From Methanocella paludicola SANAE (GTDB lineage Archaea > Halobacteriota > Methanocellia > Methanocellales > Methanocellaceae): 64,000 nt of DNA. A program made the translations under genes and the position numbers. The number at the start of each line of letters is the position of its first letter. The first letter of the stretch is position 1. The DNA is taken from assembly GCF_000011005.1 (NCBI RefSeq), contig NC_013665.1, positions 124,001 through 188,000 on the forward strand. Direction: 5' to 3'. Below, one piece after another: positions 26,703 through 35,154 of the stretch. Under the pieces are notes generated by a model. That model saw only the letters and a program-made list of their open reading frames with translations, had not been told where the DNA came from and made no database searches.

Positions 26703-26884
26703 TCTCTAAACCGGTTAAGGATGCTCGAAGACTTTTTCAGCCTCAAAGCGACACGAAGCTGGCTCAAAGTTCTCTAAGCCTTTTTAAAATAATTTTATTA
26801 TGTCTTCGTGTAGTTTCAGGCACGCTTCGAGCCGCTTCGTAGCTGAAAAAGTCTTCGAGCAACTTATTAAATCTTAGAGTAGCT
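26703..26884. repeat. Long imperfect palindrome 2 (about 180 bp)
   Basis: The space between two convergent genes is filled by an inverted repeat. The core arms are perfect over 20 bp: TGCTCGAAGACTTTTTCAGC at 26722-26741 and its complement at 26842-26861. Outer parts (CTCTAAA / CTCTAAG) and inner parts (ACACGAAG) also pair, with mismatches. Its words (CTCAAAG, CACGAAG) are like those of the 19.9-kb palindrome. It could serve as a bidirectional terminator. Confidence 0.8.
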
Positions 26885-26886
26885 TC

Positions 26887-28308
26887 TCACTCGCCCTGGC
26901 CTTCCATCCCAACGGCGGCAAGGAACCGGCGGGTCACGGCCTCTTCGGTCAGCTTCATCAGGATGGCCCGGTCCTTGACGCCGCTGAACACGCCTAGGGG
27001 GATCTGCGCCGCGGCGGTCTTCTGGTGGCCGCCGGCCGAGCCGATCTCGCCGAAGGCCTTCTGGACGGCGTCCCCTATGTTGATGCGGATGTCCTTGCTC
27101 CTGGCGGAAATGAATATGCGGTCCTCGGTGATGCCGAACACGAGCACCGTGGAGATGCCCTCCAGCTTCAGCAAATAGTCGGCGGCCTGGGGCAGGGTAT
27201 CACGGTCGTGGATGAAGCCGACGTTCGAGATGAGGTAGCTACCCTCGATCTTCTTGTTCCGGATGGCGACGCCCAGGACGTCCATCGCCTCCGGGGACAT
27301 GGACGGCGTCTCGATCTGGGATAAGAGGTCCTTATCCACGAACCCGTAGAGGTATGCGGCCGCGTTGAGGTCGGCGGCCGAGGTGTTCCGCTTGAACTCG
27401 TTCGTGTCGGTCCGGATGCCGTATAATAGCGCGGTCGCCAGGTTGCTCGTCAGCTCGAAGTCGAGCTCCTGCAGGTACCTGGTCATCATGGTGGACGACG
27501 CCCCCACGTCGGGCCTGATGTCCACGAAGTCCGCGCCCGGCTCGATCCCGTCGGGAGGCGGGTGGTGGTCGATGATCACGTTGACCCGGGTGCCCCGCGG
27601 GAGGGAGTTGTTCTTCCCCGGCGTGTTACAGTCCACCAGCGCGATGACGGAGTACCTGTCGGGGATCCCGTTAGTAATGTGGATGAGCGGTATGTCTAAA
27701 AGGTTCACGAAGGCCCGGGTCTCGTGGTGGCCGATGGTGCCGTAGTAGAGGATGTCGGCGCTCCTGCCCAGGCTCTCGGCCATGGTACGGAGGCAGAGCG
27801 CGCTGGCGAACGCGTCGGAGTCGGGGTTGTCGTGCACCACGATGCCTATGCGCTGGTCCGGATCCAGTGTTTTTATGTAGCTCATGAGCTGCCACGCCGC
27901 CCCCCTGAGCTCCATCTTCTGTAGCTCGTTGAGCGCCTCGTCGGCGACGATGGTGGGCGGGTGGAGCACGATGTCGGCGCCGGCCCTGTAGAGCTCGTCG
28001 ATGGTGAGCAGGTCGACGGCCCTGGCCATGACGAACGGCGCGGGCGACTGGCTTTTCACGAATTCGAGGGCCTTGACGTTGGCGGCCTGGCTGGAGCTGA
28101 GGATGAATATGCCTTCGACGCCCTTAAGGGGCAGCTCCTGTAGTATCCTGTATGAGCCGATGTCGCCCTCCACGGCCTCGTAGTCCTGCTCCCGTAGCGC
28201 CTCTACCCTGGCCGGGTCCGCGTCGACCATGAGGAAGTCTTTCCGGGATCGTGTCAGTTCCCGTGCCAGAGCGACGCCTATGCTGCCTCCGCCGAGGATG
28301 ATGTACAA
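26887..28308 (-). CDS. DHH phosphoesterase with N-terminal RCK (TrkA-N) domain
   Basis: A 473-residue fusion. The first about 115 residues are a Rossmann RCK/TrkA-N domain (IILGGGSIGVALAREL then VEGDIGSYRILQEL), which in potassium-channel regulators binds NAD(H) or nucleotides. Residues about 150-330 are a DHH catalytic domain: DNPDSDAFASA (metal motif), DCN, and DHHPPPDG. The last 120 residues are DHHA1 with GSAGGHQKTAAAQIP. This DHH/DHHA1 order is that of nanoRNases and c-di-AMP/pApA phosphodiesterases. A cyclic-dinucleotide link is inferred from family, not shown here. It converges on the regulator gene across palindrome 2. Confidence 0.88.
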   Translation of the reverse strand: MYIILGGGSIGVALARELTRSRKDFLMVDADPARVEALREQDYEAVEGDIGSYRILQELPLKGVEGIFILSSSQAANVKALEFVKSQSPAPFVMARAVDLLTIDELYRAGADIVLHPPTIVADEALNELQKMELRGAAWQLMSYIKTLDPDQRIGIVVHDNPDSDAFASALCLRTMAESLGRSADILYYGTIGHHETRAFVNLLDIPLIHITNGIPDRYSVIALVDCNTPGKNNSLPRGTRVNVIIDHHPPPDGIEPGADFVDIRPDVGASSTMMTRYLQELDFELTSNLATALLYGIRTDTNEFKRNTSAADLNAAAYLYGFVDKDLLSQIETPSMSPEAMDVLGVAIRNKKIEGSYLISNVGFIHDRDTLPQAADYLLKLEGISTVLVFGITEDRIFISARSKDIRINIGDAVQKAFGEIGSAGGHQKTAAAQIPLGVFSGVKDRAILMKLTEEAVTRRFLAAVGMEGQGE

Positions 28309-28487
28309 GTATTTTTGTTTGTGTAGCGGCGGGAGCTCGCCGAGCTGTCTTGCCTGTACGATTAGCCCTCCGTTCTCGTTTTTTTGTCTTTCTTTAAAAG
28401 GTGCGATAGTTGTGATGGATGTTGATAAACTTTGTGCGGGCGGGCGTGGCTGGCTATATACCGCAATGTATATATCCTAGATGAGAC

Positions 28488-28494
28488 TATAAAA
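28488..28494 (+). promoter_or_regulatory. TATA box of the tRNA-Lys gene
   Basis: TATAAAA, 54 bp before the mature tRNA 5' end, predicts a transcript starting near 28517 with a 30-base leader to be removed by RNase P. Two further TATA-like stretches (around 28454-28474) lie upstream and may be alternatives. Confidence 0.5.
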
Positions 28495-28547
28495 GGTTCG
28501 CTGCGCCGCACCGGAATGGTGGCATTATGGCGCCGCTTTTGTGTCTT

Positions 28548-28624
28548 GGGCCCGTGGCTCAGTCAGGCAGAGCGGCGGACTCTTAATCCGCATGCCATGG
28601 GTTCAAATCCCATCGGGCCCGCCA
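28548..28624 (+). tRNA. tRNA-Lys (anticodon CTT)
   Basis: The full cloverleaf is visible: acceptor GGGCCCG (28548-28554) pairs with CGGGCCC (28614-28620), the D-arm is GCTC...GAGC-like, the anticodon stem GCGGA/TCCGC encloses the loop CTCTTAA with anticodon CTT at 28582-28584, and the T-arm is ATGGG-TTCAAAT-CCCAT. The discriminator base is G, followed by an encoded CCA (28622-28624). No intron is present. Confidence 0.97.
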
Positions 28625-28645
28625 CACTATCCTTAAAATATTTTT

Positions 28646-28722
28646 CCGCCTCCGGAGGAGGCGGCACCAAAAAAGTTTTTTGAAAGGCTGGAGGAAAGCT
28701 TTTTTTTCAAAAAAGTTTGCCT
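28646..28722. repeat. Stem-loop and A/T-run inverted repeat after tRNA-Lys
   Basis: Two structures follow the tRNA. The first is CCGCCTCC-GGA-GGAGGCGG (28646-28664), an eight-pair GC stem with a three-base loop. The second is an inverted repeat of TTTTTTGAAA (28675-28686) and its complement near 28700-28718, flanking a GGCTGGAGGAAAGC core. The GC stem is well placed to end the tRNA transcript. The second part looks like a dispersed short repeat, but only one copy is seen here. Confidence 0.5.
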
Positions 28723-28796
28723 GCCATAGTGCCATGATATGTTTAGCGCGGTAAACCCGCCACAAATATAAAGCGAAACAGGCCAATGTCTCACTG

Positions 28797-29180
28797 ATGA
28801 AGGTACTACTCGCCACCGATGGCATGCCCCACACCGACAGGGCCATTGATTACGCCATAGACTACGCGTCCAGGTACAGGGCGGCACTCTTCGTCGTGTA
28901 CGCGCTCAGCCCTGGCAGGGACCAGAAGGCCGCCTACGCGGAAGGCAAGGAAACGGTACAGGGCATCAAGCAGAAGGCGCTCTCCAGGGAGGTAGGCATC
29001 ACGACCATGCTGGAGGCGGGGGAGCCCGCGGAGGCGATCGTCAGGACGGCGGACAAGATCGGGGCGGACGCCGTCATCCTGGGCGCGTCGGGGAAGTGCG
29101 AGGGCAGGAAGAGGCCGCTGGGAAGCGTCTCGGCCAGGGTGGTGCAGGACGCCTGCTGCTCGGTCTTTATCATACGCTAG
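28797..29180 (+). CDS. Universal stress protein (UspA family)
   Basis: A 127-residue single-domain UspA protein: KVLLATDGMPHTDRAIDYAI at the start, LEAGEPAEAIVRTADKIGADAVILGASGKC in the middle, and the ATP-binding-type end GSVSARVVQDACCSVFIIR. The G-2x-G-9x-G(S/T) nucleotide motif is mostly present (GASGKCEGRKRPLGSVS). Role and trigger are unknown. It lies in its own transcript after the tRNA gene. Confidence 0.92.
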   Translation: MKVLLATDGMPHTDRAIDYAIDYASRYRAALFVVYALSPGRDQKAAYAEGKETVQGIKQKALSREVGITTMLEAGEPAEAIVRTADKIGADAVILGASGKCEGRKRPLGSVSARVVQDACCSVFIIR

Positions 29181-29303
29181 TCTATAAACGGCCAAATACC
29201 GGGCCAAAGCCGTGCAAACCGCGAATTTCGGCCCTCATAGCTATTGAATTTACTCCATAAGGCCTTACTATCCATCCACTTATTATATTATTGTGAATAT
29301 ACA

Positions 29304-29507
29304 ATGAGACTTGGTGTTGTCACTGCGTCCACCGCTAGCCTCATCTTCGTCGTGCTGATCATAGCCCTCGCAGCCGTGGCCGCCAGCTATGCCGGCCATA
29401 TCGGCGACATCACGCTGCCCGAAATAAACCCGCAGGCCGGCGCTTTCCTGTTACTGGGCTTCGGGCTTCTCGCCAGCCTGGTGGTCATGTACAGGGCCCA
29501 CGTCTAA
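29304..29507 (+). CDS. Small membrane protein, two helices
   Basis: A 67-residue product with two hydrophobic segments (about 5-29, TASTASLIFVVLIIALAAVA, and 43-62, GAFLLLGFGLLASLVVMYR) joined by a short polar loop. Not recognised. The ATG at 29304 follows a TATA-like TTATATTATTG about 20 bp upstream; an upstream in-frame ATG at 29244 would add a non-hydrophobic stretch and is less likely. Confidence 0.5.
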   Translation: MRLGVVTASTASLIFVVLIIALAAVAASYAGHIGDITLPEINPQAGAFLLLGFGLLASLVVMYRAHV

Positions 29508-29559
29508 GAAACCAAAAGGCTAATAAGCCGCCTCTCGAAACCATGTCTGAGTGGTCTCT

Positions 29560-30183
29560 ATGGTCTCTGAGGATTTGCTGCGCTTTTTTAACGATAACCC
29601 GCTTCTCTATGGCCGTGCAGGCCGGGAGGACCTGGATCAGCTATCCCGCATATGCGAGCTTTTCCCCGATAGTGCCCGCCTCCTGGGAGACCGGGAGGCG
29701 GTGGAGCTTCCCGAGTTCGAGTGCCTGCGATGCGGGCGATGCTGCTCCTCGATCCGCTTCATTTCCGTCTGCCATGGCGACGTGAAGCGCTGGGTCGGGC
29801 AGAAGAGGGCGGACATACTCGAGCGCCTTGTCGTGGACCGCCGGAGGACGCCGCTGCTCGCGATGCGCCGGGATGCCGTCGAGGCCGCAAAGGAGGAGGC
29901 CAGGTCGTTCCTCTCGGGCGCCGGGGTCGATGACGAGCGCTTTTTTGAGCTTCTATACGTGACGGGGCTGCTGGAGTGCGCCGTGTACGTGAAACGCAAG
30001 GATCGCGGCTGCACATTCCTCCAGTATGTGGAAGGCAGGGCGGCGTGCGCCATACAGGACACGAAGCCACGGGTATGCGAAAAGTTCCCCTACTACATCG
30101 GCAAATACACGGACAGCAGGCTGCTGAAAGAGGATAGCTTCTGCCCGTCGCTCGGAGAGATCGCTAAAAAAAGGACGAAATAA
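29560..30183 (+). CDS. YkgJ-type cysteine-cluster protein
   Basis: A 207-residue protein of the Fe-S/zinc-chelating YkgJ/CxxCxxCC family. The N-terminal motif is CLRCGRCCSSIRF, followed by a conserved-type CTFLQ and ACAIQDTKPRVCEKFP, which complete the metal ligands. An about 80-residue insertion lies between them. A GTG at 29551 is possible, but ATG at 29560 fits. The role of this family is unclear; in some members the cluster serves protein modification. The gene is followed by the opposite-strand zinc-ribbon cluster. Confidence 0.82.
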   Translation: MVSEDLLRFFNDNPLLYGRAGREDLDQLSRICELFPDSARLLGDREAVELPEFECLRCGRCCSSIRFISVCHGDVKRWVGQKRADILERLVVDRRRTPLLAMRRDAVEAAKEEARSFLSGAGVDDERFFELLYVTGLLECAVYVKRKDRGCTFLQYVEGRAACAIQDTKPRVCEKFPYYIGKYTDSRLLKEDSFCPSLGEIAKKRTK

Positions 30184-30188
30184 GGCGC

Positions 30189-30857
30189 TTACGGCATCTT
30201 CATGCCGCACTCGCCGCAAAACCTTGTCCCGAGGGCCACCTTGTTGCCGCACTTCGGGCACACGGCCATGCCTAACGGGGCGCCGCAATTGTTACAGAAC
30301 TTGCCCTCGCCGGCGGGCTTGCCGCAGGCAGGACAGGTAGTAGTGCGCCGCTCGATCTCGCCGTGGAACACGCTGGCCTTCTGGGCCTTCTCCTGTATTT
30401 CCTGCTTCATGCGCTCGGCCCGTGCCGCCGTGACCTCGACGTTCTCCCTCGGCGCATCCTCGACGCACATGCCGTCGTCCTCGTTCCAGTCGGCATCGCA
30501 CACGTACTGCCGGCACTTGGGGCAGCGGTGGAAGTGGCCTTTGGCCTCGTTCTGGGCCTCCTCGAAGGCGACCTCGTACTCCTTGTGCCATTCGGGGGTC
30601 ATGCCCGAGTGGCGGTTGTGCATCAGGTCCGCTCCCCGGCTGGCGGCGTTGCCTATCCTGGAGGCGCCGGCCAGGTCGGCGCCGATCTGCACGGCCTTGC
30701 CGAACATGTTGAACAGGTTGGCCTTTTTATACGTTTTCGACTCGATGAACTTCGACTTGTATCCGTCGCCGCAGATGTCGCACTTGAAGATGAACTGGAA
30801 CCCCGCCTCGGTGCACAGGTCCTCGTAGTTCTTCGTAAATGATTGAAACTCTACCAT
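30189..30857 (-). CDS. Multi-zinc-ribbon protein (cluster gene 3)
   Basis: A 222-residue protein with four CxxC pairs in its first and middle parts (CDICGDG, CPKCRQYVC) and two tandem zinc ribbons at the end (CPACGK...CNNCGA and CPKCGN...CGECGM). Between them is a Gly/Ala-rich segment (GKAVQIGADLAGASRIGNAASRGADL in parts) and a helix with acidic and basic residues. It resembles zinc-ribbon partners found with SPFH or repeat proteins in other prokaryotes. No enzymatic motif is seen. It lies 15 bp downstream of the second zinc-ribbon gene. Confidence 0.75.
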   Translation of the reverse strand: MVEFQSFTKNYEDLCTEAGFQFIFKCDICGDGYKSKFIESKTYKKANLFNMFGKAVQIGADLAGASRIGNAASRGADLMHNRHSGMTPEWHKEYEVAFEEAQNEAKGHFHRCPKCRQYVCDADWNEDDGMCVEDAPRENVEVTAARAERMKQEIQEKAQKASVFHGEIERRTTTCPACGKPAGEGKFCNNCGAPLGMAVCPKCGNKVALGTRFCGECGMKMP

Positions 30858-30872
30858 TATGCTCCCTCCGTT

Positions 30873-31199
30873 TTACTTTTTCAATGGCTTACCGCATTTC
30901 GAGCAATTCGGGCCCACCGCGGGCTGCACCGTGCCGCACTTGGGGCAGGTCACCTTGAGCGAGGCGCCGCACACTTCGCAGTTATCCCCGAAGAAGGTCT
31001 GCTTGCCGCACACGGGGCACGCCGTCTGGAGCGACAGCCCGCAGTGCGGGCATACCGCATAGTCCTTCTCGATATTGTCCCTGCACCGGGGGCACTTTAG
31101 CGACCCGATGGGCGTTCCCTTGCCGCAGTACGGGCATATCCTGGCGTCGGGTGGCACCAGCTTGCCGCAGTACCGGCAGGGCTGCTTATAACCGGCCAT
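30873..31199 (-). CDS. Triple zinc-ribbon protein (cluster gene 2)
   Basis: A 108-residue protein made almost only of CxxC pairs: CRYCGK, CPYCGK, CPRCRD, CPHCGL, CPVCGK, CEVCGA, CPKCGT, CSKCGK. These pair up as about four zinc ribbons in tandem. It should be a scaffold or nucleic-acid/protein binder. It is the middle gene of a three-gene same-strand cluster with the 450-residue protein upstream (46 bp gap) and the 222-residue protein downstream. Confidence 0.78.
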   Translation of the reverse strand: MAGYKQPCRYCGKLVPPDARICPYCGKGTPIGSLKCPRCRDNIEKDYAVCPHCGLSLQTACPVCGKQTFFGDNCEVCGASLKVTCPKCGTVQPAVGPNCSKCGKPLKK

Positions 31200-31245
31200 A
31201 GTAATCCCTCTTACCCTCCAAAATATAAAAGCTTAAGGTCTTGCC

Positions 31246-32598
31246 TTACTTCGTGTATTTCGCCCGGTCGTCCTTAGACTTCACGTTGAACTCCAGAACA
31301 GCCCGGACAGCCTTCTGCCACTGCGCCTTGTTGACGTGGATGGCCCGCCCCACGAAGTGGCTCCGCAGCTCGCGAAGCAGGGGCAGCTTCTGCACGGAGT
31401 ACCAGTACTTGATGTTCCTCGGAAGCTCCAGGTCCTCGTCTGAAGTAAATATCGGCTCCCTCCTGAAGTTGATGGAGAGCATGCAGTCGTTCAGGGACCT
31501 GATGAAGGCGTCCGCCGCGGCGTCCATGTCCGCTGCCGGGTACTGGCTCCTGGGCACGATGCTGAACACGTACGTCGCCCAGCGCCCGCCGCTCTTGTTC
31601 ACTTCCTCGTCCTTCGGCTCCTCTTCGGTGGCCTCGCCTTCCGCCGCTGACTGGAGGGGCTCCACTGTCTCGCCCTCGCCGACCGTCACCGCCTCCAGGA
31701 TCATGGCGTTCGAGGCGGGTACCGGGGCCAGGATCCAGACGTAGTCGCCCGTGACGTCGCCCATCAGGCCTCTCTTGAACCCGGCGCACATCCTGTCCTT
31801 CTGCGCCAGCGTCCCGATGAACTTATATTCCTCCAGGATGCCGACCTCCTCGATCTTCTTCTCCAGGCCGCGCCAAATGGCCGGGGATATGGCGTCCAGG
31901 TCGGCCTTCCTCGCAGCCTTGCCGTCCCTCATGAGCCTGGCCGCCCTCCTGAGCGAGGACGAGTCGATGCCCGGGGTGAAGCCTTTTATCAGTTCCTGCG
32001 TCTTCAGGGTGAGCGTGTTCATGGCGTCGTTCAGGGCCTTCTTGAAGGGCTCGTGCCGGCCGCCCATCCTGGAGATGGTCAGCTTTTCGCCGCTCTCCAT
32101 TGTGAGCGTGAGCGAGTAGTCGCCTTCCGCGATGCCGGCGATGTTGCTGTACTGGAATCGCAAGGGCTCGCCCCGCTCGACTGCGAGCACCAGCCCTGCC
32201 TCGAACAGGCGCAGCTCGCAGCCGCCCGATCTTCCCTCATACTCGTAGAAGCCCTTCAGGCCTCCCAGCACCAGGCTCTCCTGCATGAGCATGTCCTTCA
32301 TGACCACGTCGTTCCTGGCCTTCGAGAGTATGCGGGAAAAGTTCTCGAAGTTGATGCCCAGCTTCGTGATGGCGAGCTTTTCCTTCGACGTCAATAGTAA
32401 ATTGATAGAATAGTCGCCTTCGGCGAACTCCAGTATCTCGCGGGGCGAAAAGAGTATGGCCTCGCCCAGCTTCGGGACGATCGATACGTTCTCCTCGTCG
32501 ATGCGCCCCACCGCGGCGCCGCTGCTGATGGCGCCGCCGTCATCGCTCAGCGAGTACTCGAGGGGGCACTCAATGAGCTTTGTAGCCTCGTCGCTCAT
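31246..32598 (-). CDS. Repeat-containing protein of the zinc-ribbon cluster (cluster gene 1)
   Basis: Not recognised. The 450-residue protein has two copies of an about 100-residue unit in its N-terminal half; each contains an AEGDYS motif (around 60 and 155), an EKL(A/T)I strand and a helix ending near RILSKARND or KALNDAMNT. The units are beta-rich and PH-like in style. Then comes an Ala/Arg-rich helical hinge, a beta-rich domain (DYVWILAPVPASN), an acidic low-complexity loop (EGEATEEEPKDEE), and a last alpha/beta domain. No signal peptide or membrane helix is present. It is the first gene of the cluster with two zinc-ribbon proteins. Confidence 0.65.
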   Translation of the reverse strand: MSDEATKLIECPLEYSLSDDGGAISSGAAVGRIDEENVSIVPKLGEAILFSPREILEFAEGDYSINLLLTSKEKLAITKLGINFENFSRILSKARNDVVMKDMLMQESLVLGGLKGFYEYEGRSGGCELRLFEAGLVLAVERGEPLRFQYSNIAGIAEGDYSLTLTMESGEKLTISRMGGRHEPFKKALNDAMNTLTLKTQELIKGFTPGIDSSSLRRAARLMRDGKAARKADLDAISPAIWRGLEKKIEEVGILEEYKFIGTLAQKDRMCAGFKRGLMGDVTGDYVWILAPVPASNAMILEAVTVGEGETVEPLQSAAEGEATEEEPKDEEVNKSGGRWATYVFSIVPRSQYPAADMDAAADAFIRSLNDCMLSINFRREPIFTSDEDLELPRNIKYWYSVQKLPLLRELRSHFVGRAIHVNKAQWQKAVRAVLEFNVKSKDDRAKYTK

Positions 32599-32670
32599 AA
32601 GCTTAGCTGTATGCTTTTTAGGATATTAACATTTAGCACGCTTAAAAAAGAGGGAAAGTAGGGGGCTGCC

Positions 32671-33966
32671 CTACTTACTTAAGATGTCGCCGATGATCCT
32701 GCCGTAGGCGGGCCTCGTTATGAGGATGCCGATGAACACGCCCAGGATCGTCGTGATGGCGAACCCCTTGAGCGCGCCGAAGCCCATGTACCAGAGCGGT
32801 ATCATGGCCACGACCACCGTGGCCGCGGAGGACACGATGATCTTGAAGGCCGACGACAGCTTCTGGAGGATCTTCTTCGTGGTGGGCGCCCTGCCCGTGG
32901 CCATGACCTCGTCCGTGATGATGATAAGCTGGTCTATTCCAGTGCCTATCACGGCGATGATGCCGGCCACCGAGGGAAGGTCGATCTCCCAGTTGATGAA
33001 CGCCGCCACGCCCAGGAGTATGACCACCTCGAATATCGAGGTCAGGAACATGGGTAGTATGATCCTGGGCTCCCGGTAGCGCAGGTACATGATGAGGCCG
33101 ATGGCGGCCTGGGCCAGGATCATGCCGATGATGACCATGGTCTTGAACGTGGCGCCCTGCTCGGCGGGCACCTGCCCTGAGCTGACCACCTGGACGCTGA
33201 CAGGCAGCGAGCCGCCCTTCATGTGGACGGCCACCTCTTTCGCGATGGCCTTGCCCTCGTCGCCAGTCCCGGTCATGGCGACCATCTGGTCCACCTGCTT
33301 CGTCTTCAGGCTGTTCGCCAGCTCGGACGAGAGGGGCCTCGAGTAGAACACTTTACCGTCCAGGATCATCATGATATAGTGTTCCTCCGGGGCGGTCGTG
33401 GCCCCGTACTGGATGGCGGCCTGCTGGAACTTCTCCGCGCCTGCCTTTGTCAGGCTGAATGTCACGCCCCAGGCCGTCTCCGTGCCGGACAGCTCGGAGG
33501 TCGGGTCTGAAACGCCCTGAACTTCGCTGCCGTCGAGTATGAAGGCCGACTCGTTGCCCTGGGTCTGGATCCTCATCTCGAACTTGCCCTGCTTGCCCAC
33601 GATGGACATGGCCTCCTCGTACGGGATGCCCGCGAAGTCGATGAGCACGTACGCGTTGCCCGAGTCGTCCCTTACCGTGTTGACGGGCGTGTTCTTGAGG
33701 CCGTAGCTGTTGATCTTATTCTCCAGTATGGCCTTGGTATCCTCGAGCGTCTTGTCGCTGATGGTCGGCGTGGTGTTGTTGACCAGCTTGAGCTTGACGA
33801 AGGAGCCTCCCTCGAAGTCCAGCCCGAACTTCAGATTGGTCGTAAGCTGGCCGTTCGAGTAGCTCGGCCCCAGGAAGATGATCGATAGTAACAGGGCGAT
33901 GACCAGGAGGATCACGCGGTAGTCGGTGAGCAGCTTCGTCCACGTTCCCTGCGGCTTCTCAGGCAT
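32671..33966 (-). CDS. secD: SecD, protein-export subunit
   Basis: One of two membrane proteins that help Sec-translocated proteins leave the channel using the ion gradient. The 431-residue product has an N-terminal helix, a large P1-type exterior domain starting at LKFGLDFEGGSFVKLKL (the conserved DLxGG-like strand), and five further helices with GTGIDQLIIITDEV and the final IGILITRPAYGRI. It is shorter than bacterial SecD, as usual for archaea. Its start overlaps the secF stop by eight bases. Confidence 0.95.
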   Translation of the reverse strand: MPEKPQGTWTKLLTDYRVILLVIALLLSIIFLGPSYSNGQLTTNLKFGLDFEGGSFVKLKLVNNTTPTISDKTLEDTKAILENKINSYGLKNTPVNTVRDDSGNAYVLIDFAGIPYEEAMSIVGKQGKFEMRIQTQGNESAFILDGSEVQGVSDPTSELSGTETAWGVTFSLTKAGAEKFQQAAIQYGATTAPEEHYIMMILDGKVFYSRPLSSELANSLKTKQVDQMVAMTGTGDEGKAIAKEVAVHMKGGSLPVSVQVVSSGQVPAEQGATFKTMVIIGMILAQAAIGLIMYLRYREPRIILPMFLTSIFEVVILLGVAAFINWEIDLPSVAGIIAVIGTGIDQLIIITDEVMATGRAPTTKKILQKLSSAFKIIVSSAATVVVAMIPLWYMGFGALKGFAITTILGVFIGILITRPAYGRIIGDILSK

Positions 33967-34933
33967 ATTTTGCCCTCCCCTGCGGAGATTCCATGTACCA
34001 TTTCAACAGGCCGGCGTTCAGGAACCAGGTGTTCATGAGGTCCGCGATCAGGCCGAAGATCATGACCGTCGAGATGTTCGCGAGCACCGGTATGGTGGAG
34101 AACCCGACGAGGTACCCGTAGCTCGCCACGATGTGGAGCACCAGGAAGGCGACGATGGCCGCGCCGGTCATTGTCAGGCCCGTGGCCCGGCAGGACGTGA
34201 TCTTCTTGTCCAGGTACTTCCGCTCTCCTAGCACCTTGGTCGTCAGCAAAATATCGGTGTCCACCGAGTAGCCGATCAACATTAACAGGGCGGCGAACGT
34301 CCCGAACGTCAGCTCGATCCCGAATATGTTCATGAGCGCCACGGCGATCATGATGTCCGAGAACGCCGACGTGATGACCGCGATGGATGGGACGAAGTCC
34401 CTGAAGATGATGAATATTACGAGCGCCATCAGGATGAAGGCGGCCACGATGGCTATTACTGCCTGGCTCTGGTTGGTGGCGCTGAAGGTGCTTCCCGTAT
34501 GCTCCAGTGAGGCGTCCGGGTACGCATTAGCGAGGTACGCCGTTAGCGAGTCGAGCTGCGCCTGCTCCATCGAGCTGAACCGGATCGAGACCGTGCCCGA
34601 CGGGTCCCGGGTGATCAGGCTGAGCGGGTACTGCGAGAACTCGCCCTGGAGCGCGGCATCCGTCTTGTCCGTCTTCAGGGTGACCAGCGTGCCGCCCTGG
34701 AAGTCCAGCCCCAGGTGCAGGGGCGACCCTACGGTGAAGTACGTGAAGCCCGTGATCAATAGCGCTATGGCCAGTACGGCCAGCGGTATGCCGATGGCCT
34801 GTTTGGTCGGAAGCTCGGGCCACTTGAGCTTCTCGAACGGCCCCAGGTTGCTTTCGGGCTCTTCCGGAGAGCCCTTATTATCTTCCGTTTTCGCGGGGGC
34901 CTTTTGTTTCTTCGATTCGTCGGCCTTCTTCAT
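33959..34933 (-). CDS. secF: SecF, protein-export subunit
   Basis: Partner of SecD. The 324-residue protein begins with a charged, low-complexity tail (KKADESKKQKAPAKTEDNK), then helix 1, then LHLGLDFQGGTLVTLKT, the strand shared with SecD, and five more helices with the SecF hallmark LLMLIGYSVDTDILLTTKV and FLVLHIVASY. The start ATG at 34933 is chosen; an upstream reading adds only non-family residues. It is the upstream gene of the pair, so both are made from one transcript with translational coupling. Confidence 0.95.
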   Translation of the reverse strand: MKKADESKKQKAPAKTEDNKGSPEEPESNLGPFEKLKWPELPTKQAIGIPLAVLAIALLITGFTYFTVGSPLHLGLDFQGGTLVTLKTDKTDAALQGEFSQYPLSLITRDPSGTVSIRFSSMEQAQLDSLTAYLANAYPDASLEHTGSTFSATNQSQAVIAIVAAFILMALVIFIIFRDFVPSIAVITSAFSDIMIAVALMNIFGIELTFGTFAALLMLIGYSVDTDILLTTKVLGERKYLDKKITSCRATGLTMTGAAIVAFLVLHIVASYGYLVGFSTIPVLANISTVMIFGLIADLMNTWFLNAGLLKWYMESPQGRAKYA

Positions 34934-35101
34934 TGAAATCAAGACGAACATAATATGTTGATGCCCTAAAAAGCTTTTGTATGCTTTTAAGGGAATGTCG
35001 GTCTCTTGCATGGCTTCTGCGCGCTATCCATTTATATATAAAAGACAATATCATTACTTCAGCGGCCCGAAAAATCAAAAAAATTTTGCGAGAGTCGAAG
35101 G

Positions 35102-35110
35102 TTATATATA
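35102..35110 (+). promoter_or_regulatory. TATA box of the DUF7123-like gene
   Basis: TTATATATA, preceded by a purine-rich stretch (GAGTCGAAGG) that could serve as a TFB recognition element. A transcript would start near 35135; the leader then carries GAGGGGAAGG before the ATG at 35155, a strong ribosome-binding site. This is the best-defined promoter in the window. Confidence 0.6.
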
Positions 35111-35154
35111 CTTGCTGGTACATAATAACATTCAGAGGGGAAGGAAAGAAGACC

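Noticed and set aside
26703-26884. Palindrome 2 as an insertion-sequence remnant
   Set aside because: There are no target-site duplications I can see and no transposase fragment; a structural or terminator role fits better.
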